A stretch of DNA of 6,227 bases from Nitrospira sp. Its GTDB lineage: Bacteria > Nitrospirota > Thermodesulfovibrionia > Thermodesulfovibrionales > SM23-35. The stretch spans positions 1 to 6,227 of the forward strand of contig VGWZ01000117.1 of the NCBI GenBank assembly GCA_016873595.1. The letters run 5' to 3'. This document shows, one piece after another, positions 1 through 6,180 of the stretch. The position numbers and the translations under genes are program-made. Every line of letters begins with the position of its first letter. Position 1 is the first letter of the stretch. The notes beneath the pieces are model-generated. The model was not told where the DNA came from. It saw only the letters and a program-made list of their open reading frames with translations, and did no database searches.

Positions 1-776
1 TTTTTTGACTCTTCAATCATCTTATCTTTGTTAAGGATAAGGCATTTTTCTGCCTCAAGAGCAAGAACTCTTGCACCTACCTCAATCATGGCTTTTAATG
101 TACTTAAACCAACAACAGGTACATCAAATCTCATATCCTGGTTGGGTTTGCTGACCTTCACTACCACAGCTTCTTTGCCCGCAAGCTTCCCACCCCTCTT
201 TATCGCCTCATCAGTTCCCTCAATGGCTTCTACAGCCATCACAGCCTGATTTTTAACCACAACAGTCTGTCCTATGTCCAGCCTGCCTATCTCCTTTGCA
301 ATCCTCCAGCCAAATGCAACATCTTTCCACTCGTTCTCTGTAGGACTGTCTTCTGTAAGTACCCCCTCGCGTATAACGAGATTTGAGCTGAAAGAAGTTA
401 TATCGAGAAGATTAATGCCTTCTTTTTCGATTTCTTTTGCGATGGCTAATAAAATTGAGTCATCGCTTCTATCTTTTAAGGAGAAAAGAAGTTTTACGGC
501 TCTGAGGTCTGGTATAATTTTGCTCTTATAGAGTAGTGATTTTGGAACTTTTCCTGCCATGACTGCCTCTCTCACATCATATTTTAGTAGAGAATCTATT
601 ATTTCTCCGAGTTTGCCTACATTTACCCATTTGATCTCATCCACATATGAAGACAATGATTTTTCGGCGAGAGGATCAAGTGCAATAGCAAATACGGTAT
701 ATCCCTGTGCCTTTGCTTCTGACGCGATGGCCTTTGGGAGTTCTCCTGTCCCGGCAATAAGGCCAAGTTTTTTCAT
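1..776 (-). CDS. lpxI: UDP-2,3-diacylglucosamine diphosphatase LpxI (3' end beyond window)
   Basis: LpxI hydrolyses UDP-2,3-diacylglucosamine to lipid X plus UMP, the fourth step of lipid A synthesis, at the cytoplasmic face of the inner membrane; it replaces LpxH in many bacteria. I translated the minus strand from the ATG at 776: 258 codons stay open to the window edge, so roughly 10-25 residues are probably missing (family members are about 270-285 aa). Visible family (DUF1009) signatures are the N-terminal LGLIAGTGELP (4-14), MAGKVPK (73-79), DDSILL (105-110), the block VVVKNQAVMAVEAIEGTDEA (172-191), FDVPVVG (217-223) and ARVLALEAEKCLIL (235-248). An acidic residue in the C-terminal domain is catalytically important in Caulobacter LpxI (Asp225); Asp218 here is a candidate equivalent. 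The ATG at 776 puts the conserved motif at the usual N-terminal place, but its purine stretch AAAGAG directly touches the ATG. An in-frame ATG at 800 would add eight residues encoded by the upstream repeat. lpxB commonly follows, outside the window. Confidence 0.93.
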   Translation of the reverse strand, partial: MKKLGLIAGTGELPKAIASEAKAQGYTVFAIALDPLAEKSLSSYVDEIKWVNVGKLGEIIDSLLKYDVREAVMAGKVPKSLLYKSKIIPDLRAVKLLFSLKDRSDDSILLAIAKEIEKEGINLLDITSFSSNLVIREGVLTEDSPTENEWKDVAFGWRIAKEIGRLDIGQTVVVKNQAVMAVEAIEGTDEAIKRGGKLAGKEAVVVKVSKPNQDMRFDVPVVGLSTLKAMIEVGARVLALEAEKCLILNKDKMIEESK

Positions 777-784
777 CTCTTTAC

Positions 785-894
785 ACGATGCATGATACAT
801 GATGCACGATCCACGATATACGACACCAAAGGCACGATGCTTGATTCAGGATGTTTTATATCATGTATCCTGTATCTTGCATCGTGGATCATGC
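785..894. repeat. Degenerate heptad repeat array with internal inversion, in the lpxA-lpxI gap
   Basis: On the plus strand the triplet GAT (once GAC) recurs exactly every 7 bases at 787, 794, 801, 808, 815 and 822, misses at 829, and returns in phase at 836, 843 and 850. Its complement ATC then recurs every 7 bases at 860, 867, 874, 881 and 888. Typical units are GATGCAT, GATACAT, GATGCAC and GATCCAC. The two flanks (about 785-820 and 857-894) are imperfect reverse complements, about 5 of 7 matching per heptad and 8 of 9 at the inner end, so the transcript could fold into a long mismatched hairpin. The array fills nearly all of the 120 bp between the lpxA stop and the lpxI start. It looks like a dispersed non-coding repeat; I cannot name its family from the sequence. 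Confidence 0.85.
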
Positions 895-896
895 TT

Positions 897-1676
897 TTAC
901 CTGCAGATGCCTCTTTTATTTTCTTGAATGAACGTAATAAAATGATTGATCTCATCAGTATGTGGGAGATCTTCTTGTATTTTCTTAATAGCATTGTTAA
1001 GGGTCCTCTTCTCTCTAAACAAAATCTTGTATGCTTTTTTGAGCTCGTTTATTGTCGAGTCAGAAAAGTTGTTTCTCTTTAGTCCGATAGTATTGAGGCC
1101 GTAGAGTTTTGCTCTTGCACCTGAGGCTATGGTATAAGGGAGTATATCCTGCCCTACTCCACTAAATCCACCAACCATTGCATATGCACCTATCCTTGTG
1201 AATTGGTGAATTGCAACAAGTCCGCCTATCACTGCATAATCTTCAACAACGACGTGTCCTCCAAGGGTTGCAGCATTTGCCATTATTATGTTGCTGCCTA
1301 TTTTGCAGTCATGGGCTATATGGACATAGGCCATGAGAAAATTTTTGTTTCCAATCGTGGTCACTCCATCTCCACCGACAGATGCCCTGTGAATTGTTAT
1401 GTATTCCCGTATTATGTTATCGTTACCTATCTTCACACTTGTTTTTTCTCTCTTGTATTTTAAATCCTGTGGTGGAAGACCGATGCTCGTGAAAGGATAG
1501 ACTATGCAGTTCTCACCTATTTCTGTATTGCCTTCTATAATTACATGTGAAATAAGTCTTGTTCCATTCTTTATATGGACACCCTCACTGATAATACAGA
1601 ATGGCCCGATTGAGACTCCCTCATCTATTTCTGCGTGAGTGTTTACAATCGCTGAAGGGTGGATTTCTTTTTTCAT
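897..1676 (-). CDS. lpxA: Acyl-ACP--UDP-N-acetylglucosamine O-acyltransferase LpxA
   Basis: LpxA transfers a 3-hydroxyacyl chain from ACP to the 3-OH of UDP-GlcNAc, the first step of lipid A synthesis, as a cytoplasmic left-handed beta-helix homotrimer. The product is 259 aa, against 262 in E. coli. Hexapeptide repeats run from about residue 5 to 185, followed by the alpha-helical C-terminal domain ending KRGICR (E. coli: TRGLIR). The catalytic histidine is His122 in VHIAHDC (E. coli His125). The HQF motif (His157) and QDLKY (70-74) are also present. At the hydrocarbon-ruler position (E. coli Gly173) this protein has Gly170, which in E. coli favours longer (C14) chains. The Shine-Dalgarno AAGGAG (1688-1693) lies inside the last fabZ codons, 11 nt before the ATG and only 5 bp separate the genes, so translation is probably coupled to fabZ. 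The TAA stop abuts the heptad array. Confidence 0.97.
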   Translation of the reverse strand: MKKEIHPSAIVNTHAEIDEGVSIGPFCIISEGVHIKNGTRLISHVIIEGNTEIGENCIVYPFTSIGLPPQDLKYKREKTSVKIGNDNIIREYITIHRASVGGDGVTTIGNKNFLMAYVHIAHDCKIGSNIIMANAATLGGHVVVEDYAVIGGLVAIHQFTRIGAYAMVGGFSGVGQDILPYTIASGARAKLYGLNTIGLKRNNFSDSTINELKKAYKILFREKRTLNNAIKKIQEDLPHTDEINHFITFIQENKRGICR

Positions 1677-1681
1677 AATTT

Positions 1682-2116
1682 TTATATCTCCTTGTCTGTG
1701 ACCATTGCGGTAAATTCAGCTTCAGCAGCTAATTTTTCTTCAACAATTGCATTGCCGGAGAACTTCCACACATTTCCTCTATGTTGAAGGATAGTGATCT
1801 CTAATCTGAGCTGATCGCCCGGGACAACAGGTTTCCTGAATTTTGCCCTCTCTATACTCATGAAAAAGATGGATTTACCCATAGGTGCTCCAGAACAGAT
1901 TGCCAGTACACCTGCTACCTGTGCCATTGACTCTATTATCAATACCCCGGGCATTATAGGATGTCCTGGGAAATGTCCTTGAAAAAACTCTTCATTCATT
2001 GTCACATTTTTAATTCCGATAGCCTTTATTCCTGGCTCTACATCAATAATCCTGTCTACTAACAGAAACGGATATCTGTGAGGTAAAAATTTTTGTATTT
2101 CCTTTATATCCATCAT
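1682..2116 (-). CDS. fabZ: (3R)-hydroxyacyl-ACP dehydratase FabZ
   Basis: FabZ dehydrates 3-hydroxyacyl-ACP to trans-2-enoyl-ACP in cytoplasmic type II fatty acid synthesis. It uses the same hydroxyacyl-ACP pool that LpxA and LpxD draw on, which explains its place between them. The product is 144 aa, a normal length for a single hot-dog fold. It has the HRYPFLLVDR opening (13-22), the catalytic His48 in GHFPGHP, the catalytic Glu62 in IIESMAQ, and the FRKPVVPGDQL block (93-103). The second His of GHFPGHP is Lys in E. coli, a difference outside the catalytic pair. Two ATGs are adjacent; the first (2116) is preferred because AGGAGG at 2125-2130 is 8 nt away from it and it forms the ATGA overlap with the lpxD stop, implying translational coupling. 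Confidence 0.97.
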   Translation of the reverse strand: MMDIKEIQKFLPHRYPFLLVDRIIDVEPGIKAIGIKNVTMNEEFFQGHFPGHPIMPGVLIIESMAQVAGVLAICSGAPMGKSIFFMSIERAKFRKPVVPGDQLRLEITILQHRGNVWKFSGNAIVEEKLAAEAEFTAMVTDKEI

Positions 2117-3135
2117 GCAGGATTCCTCCTTTCAAGCTCCTCTATCCTTTTTTCGAGCTCCTTTATCTTCTTATAAAGTTCTGGCAGCTTCGAAAATATA
2201 GCCTGTGCCTTCAACCACTCTCTATGGGGCATTATGGGTGAACCAGTGTACACACCTTTTGAAACATCTCCTAAGACACCTGACTGGGCACCAATCATCG
2301 TACCGGATTCTACCTTTACATGATCCACAACACCGACCTGACCTGCAAGGGTAACAAAATCACCTATCTCTGTGCTACCCGCAATTCCAACCTGTCCAAC
2401 AATGATACAGTTCATACCGATCTTGACGTTATGTCCTATCTGAACAAGATTATCTATCTTCGTACCTCTCCCGATTATCGTATTTCCTGTTGTTGCCCTA
2501 TCAACAGAGACATTAGAACCTATTTCAACATCATCCTCAATCACCACACCTCCTACCTGAGGAATTTTGTAGTGTTTTCCTTCCTCAAAAATGTAACCAA
2601 AACCATCCGACCCTATTACAGAGCCAGAATGTATGATGACCTTATTGCCAATTGTTACATTCTCCCTCAAAACCACATTAGGATAAATAGTGCATTCTCT
2701 TCCAATGGTAGTATTTTCACCTACAAAAACATTTGGATAAATAACAGTATGGTCACCGACAGAAGCACCATCTGAAATATAAGAAAACGGGAAGATTGAT
2801 ACATCCTGACCTATGTTTGCTTTATCCGACACAATAGCATTCCTGCTTATCCCCACAGGTTCTTGTGGTTTTAAATAAAAAAGTCCAAGTAGTTTTGCAA
2901 AGGCGAGATGAGGGTTTGATACCTTAAGTTGAGTTACAGAGAAGCCGGTTATCGGTTCTTTTACCATCACACATGATGCCCTACATTCAGAGAGGTACTT
3001 CTTGTAACTGCTTGTTGAGAGAAAGGTGATATCTCCTTCTCGGGCATCGTTTATACCTGATACGCCGGTAATTTCAACATCAGGGTTCCCGATTACCTCG
3101 CCATTAAGAAGGACTGCAATTTCTTTAACCTTCAC
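2113..3135 (-). CDS. lpxD: UDP-3-O-(3-hydroxyacyl)glucosamine N-acyltransferase LpxD
   Basis: LpxD N-acylates UDP-3-O-acyl-glucosamine with a second 3-hydroxyacyl chain from ACP, the third step of lipid A synthesis, in the cytoplasm. The product is 340 aa (E. coli 341). It has an N-terminal uridine-binding domain (1-95, with GDITFLS at 34-40), a left-handed beta-helix of hexapeptide repeats (about 98-290) containing GSDGFGY (175-181) and the catalytic His235 in QIGHNVKIG (E. coli His239), and a charged C-terminal helix (316-337, KIKELEKRIEELERR). The start is GTG. No other in-frame ATG, GTG or TTG start exists between it and an upstream in-frame TAG, and it gives the expected N-terminus. There is no good Shine-Dalgarno: only AAGAAG about 9 nt upstream. 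The start codon overlaps the stop of a 14-codon frame and lies at the foot of a GC-rich stem (separate entries). Its TGA overlaps the fabZ ATG. Confidence 0.97.
   Translation of the reverse strand: MKVKEIAVLLNGEVIGNPDVEITGVSGINDAREGDITFLSTSSYKKYLSECRASCVMVKEPITGFSVTQLKVSNPHLAFAKLLGLFYLKPQEPVGISRNAIVSDKANIGQDVSIFPFSYISDGASVGDHTVIYPNVFVGENTTIGRECTIYPNVVLRENVTIGNKVIIHSGSVIGSDGFGYIFEEGKHYKIPQVGGVVIEDDVEIGSNVSVDRATTGNTIIGRGTKIDNLVQIGHNVKIGMNCIIVGQVGIAGSTEIGDFVTLAGQVGVVDHVKVESGTMIGAQSGVLGDVSKGVYTGSPIMPHREWLKAQAIFSKLPELYKKIKELEKRIEELERRNPA
2125..2130 (-). promoter_or_regulatory. Ribosome binding site of fabZ, inside lpxD
   Basis: A perfect AGGAGG reading on the minus strand, 8 nt before the ATG at 2116 and 11 nt before the second ATG at 2113. 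It supports the first ATG. It is embedded in the codons for the C-terminal RRNP residues of LpxD. Confidence 0.8.
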
Positions 3136-3176
3136 CCCGCACCACTTCTTTTCATGACTCTATCTGTAATGTCCAT
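3132..3176 (-). CDS. Possible 14-aa leader peptide ahead of lpxD
   Basis: The minus-strand ATG at 3176 opens a 14-codon frame, MDITDRVMKRSGAG, ending in TGA at 3134-3132. That stop overlaps the lpxD GTG start as GTGA, the usual geometry for termination-reinitiation coupling. The purine stretch ATAAAGG precedes the ATG closely and could serve as a weak ribosome binding site. I recognise no homologous peptide. A frame this short can arise by chance, so the coding claim is tentative; its support is the overlap with a start codon that lacks a good ribosome binding site of its own, and its location in the loop and descending arm of the stem described separately. Confidence 0.3.
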   Translation of the reverse strand: MDITDRVMKRSGAG

Positions 3177-3199
3177 GCCTTTATTCGTGGTTGCGGGGT
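3134..3199 (-). promoter_or_regulatory. GC-rich stem-loop spanning the skp-lpxD gap and masking the lpxD start
   Basis: In the transcript, ACCCCGCAACCAC (3199-3187) is complementary to GTGGTGCGGGGT (3145-3134): 12 base pairs interrupted by a single bulged A, closing a 41-nt loop. The first arm begins at the base right after the skp TGA, and the second arm ends on the G and T of the lpxD GTG codon. No T-run follows, so it is not an intrinsic terminator. It could limit lpxD initiation, stabilise the upstream mRNA end, or be a small palindromic repeat insertion. The pairing is seen; any function is inferred. Confidence 0.6.
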
Positions 3200-3736
3200 T
3201 CACTGCTTTTTCGATGTGGCCTTTGACTCGTTATATTTCTTAATGAGTTTGTCAGTAATATCTGCATCTTTGTTTGAATAAAGAATAAAGCCTTTATCAA
3301 CGACAAGGGTGTATCCTTCTTCAACTCCAAACTTTTCTGCTATTTCAAAAATCTCCCTTAAAATCATCTTTTTTAATTCCGCATCTTTTTTTCTCAGTTC
3401 GGCATCAGAATCCTGGAGAATTCGCTGGTATTCTCTAAACAGTTTTTCAAGCTCTTCATTCTTGCTCTTTTTTGTTTCATCAGAAAGTACAGACGATTGT
3501 TTTTCCAATTCGCTTTTTAGCTTTTCTATGGCCTTGCCTTTCTCATCTATAAGAGACCTTTTCGATTTTGCTAAAGTATTTAAGTCTTCTGTAGCTTTCT
3601 TTCCTGCCTCAGATTCGTCAACAACTTTCTGAAGATCTACAACCCCTATTTTTACAGAATCAGCTGCTTCTGAGAAATAAGGCATTACAAAGATAGTAAA
3701 AAATAGTAAGAATACCATTGCTATTGTCTTTCTCAT
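3200..3736 (-). CDS. skp: Periplasmic chaperone Skp (OmpH family)
   Basis: Skp binds unfolded outer-membrane proteins in the periplasm and carries them toward the BAM complex; in E. coli it is a jellyfish-shaped trimer. The product is 178 aa (E. coli Skp 161). A signal peptide is clear: MRK, then a hydrophobic core (about 5-19), with probable signal peptidase I cleavage near SEA-A (22-25). The mature start KIGVVDLQKVVDES (29-42) is the family's first strand-helix. Residues about 45-135 are highly charged and heptad-like (Lys/Glu-rich), matching the coiled-coil tentacles, and the C-terminal stretch EGYTLVVDKGFILYSNKDADITDKLIKKY (140-168) returns to the trimerisation core. AGGAGG at 3741-3746 lies 4 nt before the ATG. 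It sits 23 bp after bamA, as in many Gram-negative genomes. Sequence conservation in this family is low, so the context contributes to the call. Confidence 0.92.
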   Translation of the reverse strand: MRKTIAMVFLLFFTIFVMPYFSEAADSVKIGVVDLQKVVDESEAGKKATEDLNTLAKSKRSLIDEKGKAIEKLKSELEKQSSVLSDETKKSKNEELEKLFREYQRILQDSDAELRKKDAELKKMILREIFEIAEKFGVEEGYTLVVDKGFILYSNKDADITDKLIKKYNESKATSKKQ

Positions 3737-3740
3737 CTTT

Positions 3741-3746
3741 CCTCCT
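3741..3746 (-). promoter_or_regulatory. Ribosome binding site of skp
   Basis: Perfect AGGAGG on the minus strand, 4 nt before the ATG at 3736, inside the 23-bp bamA-skp spacer. It fixes the skp start and shows that skp has its own strong initiation, unlike lpxD. Confidence 0.8.
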
Positions 3747-3759
3747 ATTATCTTTAATC

Positions 3760-6003
3760 CTAAAAGAAGGTTCCAAAGGTGAATTCAACCCTACTGGCAT
3801 CTTCTCCTGGTTTTCTGTCAAGATTGTAACCCCATTCAATCCTTATCGGTCCGAGAGGTGAAATCCATCTTATACCTGCTCCTGTAGTATATCTGAGAGT
3901 GCCGAAATTTTTAAATGATTCATAGGAATTCCCTGCATCAAAAAAAACTACACCCTTAAGCCTTAGCTCCCTTATGATTGGGAAGATATATTCTGCATTA
4001 AAGATCAGTTCTTCCGTGCCTCCTATTACCTCCCCTGTTTTTTCATCTCTTGGTCCTGCCTCACCAAACCCTAATCCCCTTATGGTATATATACCGCCTA
4101 CATAGAATCTCTCGTACAGCGGTAGATCCTTGCCCAAGATGCCTGTAGCATACCCAAACCTGCCTCTGAGCATGAAGGTTGTCCTTTTTAATGGGAAATA
4201 CCAGGCAGAGTCAATTAAGCTCTTCACAAACTGGTTATCTCCTCCAATACCCGCATAGGTGAAGTAGATGGAATTTCTTGAACCTCTTGATGGGTCAATA
4301 TAATTGTCTCTTGAGTCTCTTACTAAGGAAGGGGTGATACTGCTGGTTATCTTTGTGCCTTCCTGCTCTTTTATCAGGGTAGAGGCACCTTCATATACAT
4401 CATAAATTGTTGCCCTCTCAAAGTTATACCCAATTTCACCCCTCACATATTCCGAGAGGCTCTTTCCAAAGCCAACACCAAATCCCGTTGCCCTTTTATC
4501 GTATTCTACATATTCCCTCATAGTCCTGTAAATACTTGTAGAGAAAGAAATCGGTTTATCCATAAACCACAGATCCCTGAAAGAGATATTATAGAAAGAG
4601 GTTCTACCACCGAGTTCTGCCCTGATTTTTATAAGCTGCCCTTTACCAAATAGGTTGTCCTGTGTTAGATCGATCATCCCAATAAGTTTATCAACAGAGC
4701 TATAGCCTCCTCCGACACTTAAAAAGCCTGTCGGTTTTTCCTTTACCCTGATATCGAGGTCTACCAGTTTTTCCTCCGGCAGCGGTTTTGGAATTACCTC
4801 TACAGTCTCGAAAAAGTTAAGGTTATTGAGCCTTTCATAGCTTCTTTTTAAAAGGGCACTGTTAAAGGTATCGCCCTCATCGAGTCTTATCTCTCTTCGT
4901 ATAACTTTATCTCTGGTTTTAGTGTTCCCCGAGATCTCGATCCGGCCAATCCGGTATTTATCGCCTTCGTCTATCTTTAAAAATACCTTTACAACCTTTT
5001 TGCTCTCATCAGGTATCAGGTCAGGAGTAACAGTAATAATTGCATATCCATTTTCTGAGTATAATTCGGATATTGAAAGGATGTCCTTTCTGAGGGTTTC
5101 TTTACTGAAAGGCTTATCAGGTAGCAGTGTAATCCTTTTCTTGATCATATCGTCACCGAAGACCTTATTTCCTGAAAATTCTACTGAGGAGACTTTAAAC
5201 TGGTCACCCTCTGAAACTGGTATTGTTATTATCATGCCTTTTTTATCATCAGTGAGTTGAATCTTTGGTTCTCCGACCGTTACTTTAATATACCCATTGT
5301 TAAAATAGAGATCCCTTATTTTTTCGATATCAGAGTCCATGCGATCTTTTTTATAATAGCCTGAAGAAGTGATAAAGGAGAAAATCCACCACTCTGCGGT
5401 CTCCATTACCTTTTTTATTCTGCTCGTAGAAAAAGCCTTATTCCCCTCTATGGTTATCTTTTTTATCTTTATCTTCGGACCTTCCTCTATCTGGTAGGTC
5501 AGAGTGACCTCATCAGCGCTGATCTTTTTAACGACTGGGACTATATTTGACAGCCAATATCCTTCCTCTTCATAGAAAGCCCTGAGCTTGAGTGCATTAT
5601 CCTGTATCAATACGACATCAGCGATAGCCCCTGTAGTTATTGTGATCTTTTCTTTTATCTTGGAATCGTCAAACTCCTTGTTGCCTTGAAATTCGATTTT
5701 TATAATAGTAGGTTTCTCTTTTACAATATAAATCAGCTTTATGCCACCCTCAAATGGTTCAATCTCAGCTTTGACATCATCAAAGTAACCCATCTTGAAA
5801 ATATTTTTAATATCTTCATTTGTTTTTTCCTGAGATATAGGCTCGCCTAATTTTTGAGTAATCTTTGTCTTAACAGAACTTTCCTCAATCCTTTTGAGTC
5901 CCCTGATCTCAATTGAGTTCACAATTGGCAGTTCCTGGGCATAAAGGTGACCTAATGTAAAAGTAAAGATAAGGCATAATAATAGGAATTTTATTTTATG
6001 CAT
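3760..6003 (-). CDS. bamA: Outer-membrane protein assembly factor BamA
   Basis: BamA is the central subunit of the BAM complex, which folds and inserts beta-barrel proteins into the outer membrane. The product is 747 aa (E. coli BamA 810). A signal peptide (1-22, probable cleavage after LYA or YAQ) is followed by five POTRA domains at roughly 27-97, 98-175, 176-265, 270-345 and 350-423, then the 16-strand barrel domain (about 430-747). POTRA-type GNK/GNT turns recur at 107-109, 187-189, 278-280 and 359-361. The loop 6 signature is IRGLGFGEAGPRD (641-653), with Arg642 matching the conserved Arg of the VRGF motif. The protein ends in the beta-signal VEFTFGTFF with terminal Phe. AGGAGG at 6009-6014 is 5 nt from the ATG. 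It is apparently the first gene of the transcript, since the 224 bp upstream within the window hold no gene. A plain TamA or other Omp85 is less likely given five POTRAs and the skp-lpxD neighbours. Confidence 0.97.
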   Translation of the reverse strand: MHKIKFLLLCLIFTFTLGHLYAQELPIVNSIEIRGLKRIEESSVKTKITQKLGEPISQEKTNEDIKNIFKMGYFDDVKAEIEPFEGGIKLIYIVKEKPTIIKIEFQGNKEFDDSKIKEKITITTGAIADVVLIQDNALKLRAFYEEEGYWLSNIVPVVKKISADEVTLTYQIEEGPKIKIKKITIEGNKAFSTSRIKKVMETAEWWIFSFITSSGYYKKDRMDSDIEKIRDLYFNNGYIKVTVGEPKIQLTDDKKGMIITIPVSEGDQFKVSSVEFSGNKVFGDDMIKKRITLLPDKPFSKETLRKDILSISELYSENGYAIITVTPDLIPDESKKVVKVFLKIDEGDKYRIGRIEISGNTKTRDKVIRREIRLDEGDTFNSALLKRSYERLNNLNFFETVEVIPKPLPEEKLVDLDIRVKEKPTGFLSVGGGYSSVDKLIGMIDLTQDNLFGKGQLIKIRAELGGRTSFYNISFRDLWFMDKPISFSTSIYRTMREYVEYDKRATGFGVGFGKSLSEYVRGEIGYNFERATIYDVYEGASTLIKEQEGTKITSSITPSLVRDSRDNYIDPSRGSRNSIYFTYAGIGGDNQFVKSLIDSAWYFPLKRTTFMLRGRFGYATGILGKDLPLYERFYVGGIYTIRGLGFGEAGPRDEKTGEVIGGTEELIFNAEYIFPIIRELRLKGVVFFDAGNSYESFKNFGTLRYTTGAGIRWISPLGPIRIEWGYNLDRKPGEDASRVEFTFGTFF

Positions 6004-6008
6004 CTTTA

Positions 6009-6014
6009 CCTCCT
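6009..6014 (-). promoter_or_regulatory. Ribosome binding site of bamA
   Basis: Perfect AGGAGG on the minus strand, separated from the ATG at 6003 by the 5 nt TAAAG. It fixes the bamA start. Confidence 0.85.
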
Positions 6015-6031
6015 AATTTAATAACACGGTA

Positions 6032-6062
6032 AGTATAGCACCTGTGGAGGGGTGAATGTAAA
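6032..6062 (-). promoter_or_regulatory. Candidate sigma-70-type extended -10 promoter for the bamA operon
   Basis: Reading the minus strand, TGCTATACT (6040-6032) is an extended -10 element: the TG dinucleotide plus TATACT, 5 of 6 to consensus. A possible -35, TTTACA (6062-6057), lies 19 nt upstream of it, or TTACAT at 18 nt. That spacing is longer than ideal, but extended -10 promoters need the -35 less. Transcription would start near 6025, leaving a leader of about 22 nt carrying the bamA ribosome binding site. No sigma-E-like GGAACTT / TCAAA pair was seen. Confidence 0.5.
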
Positions 6063-6180
6063 CAGAATATTTTATTCACAAAATCAAAATTTGGCTTATT
6101 ACCTAAATTGAGCGATTTATTTATTTAAAACCATATTAATCAAGGTATTCTAAAGAAAATGCAATCACCCAATAAGTGTC
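6063..6180. other. AT-rich intergenic region upstream of bamA
   Basis: This stretch is strongly AT-rich with short A and T runs and no convincing reading frame, RNA gene or strong hairpin. It may act as an upstream AT-rich element or simply be spacer. The gene beyond the right edge is not visible. Confidence 0.5.

Noticed and set aside
28..795. Three plus-strand open frames (28-249, 274-531, 559-795)
   Set aside because: All are antisense to lpxI, whose minus-strand translation is continuous and shows strong family motifs.
785..894. The periodic array as a CRISPR
   Set aside because: Units are 7 bp with no repeat/spacer alternation and the orientation flips inside the array; no cas genes nearby.
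773..994. Minus-strand open frame of 73 codons across the lpxA 3' end and the repeat (peptide with MIHDAR / RIHD runs)
   Set aside because: It overlaps lpxA in another frame and its peptide periodicity comes from the 7-bp repeat; no family resemblance.
792..1082. Plus-strand open frame of 96 codons
   Set aside because: Its first third reads through the heptad repeat and the rest is antisense to lpxA; no plausible ribosome binding site or family signature.
2320..2775. Plus-strand open frame of 151 codons
   Set aside because: Antisense to the conserved hexapeptide-repeat region of lpxD; a shadow of its codon pattern.
3134..3199. The skp-lpxD stem-loop as an intrinsic terminator
   Set aside because: The 41-nt loop is too long and no T-run follows the stem on the minus strand; the next bases are lpxD codons.
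3309..3632. Plus-strand Ser/Phe-rich open frame of 107 codons
   Set aside because: Antisense to the Lys/Glu-rich coiled-coil region of skp, which produces Phe/Ser-rich complements by composition alone.
4922..5260. Plus-strand open frame of 112 codons
   Set aside because: Antisense to the POTRA region of bamA; no family signature.
6088..6109. Inverted repeat AATTTGG / CCTAAATT upstream of bamA as an operator
   Set aside because: Needs a bulge and is mostly A/T in an AT-rich stretch; expected by chance.
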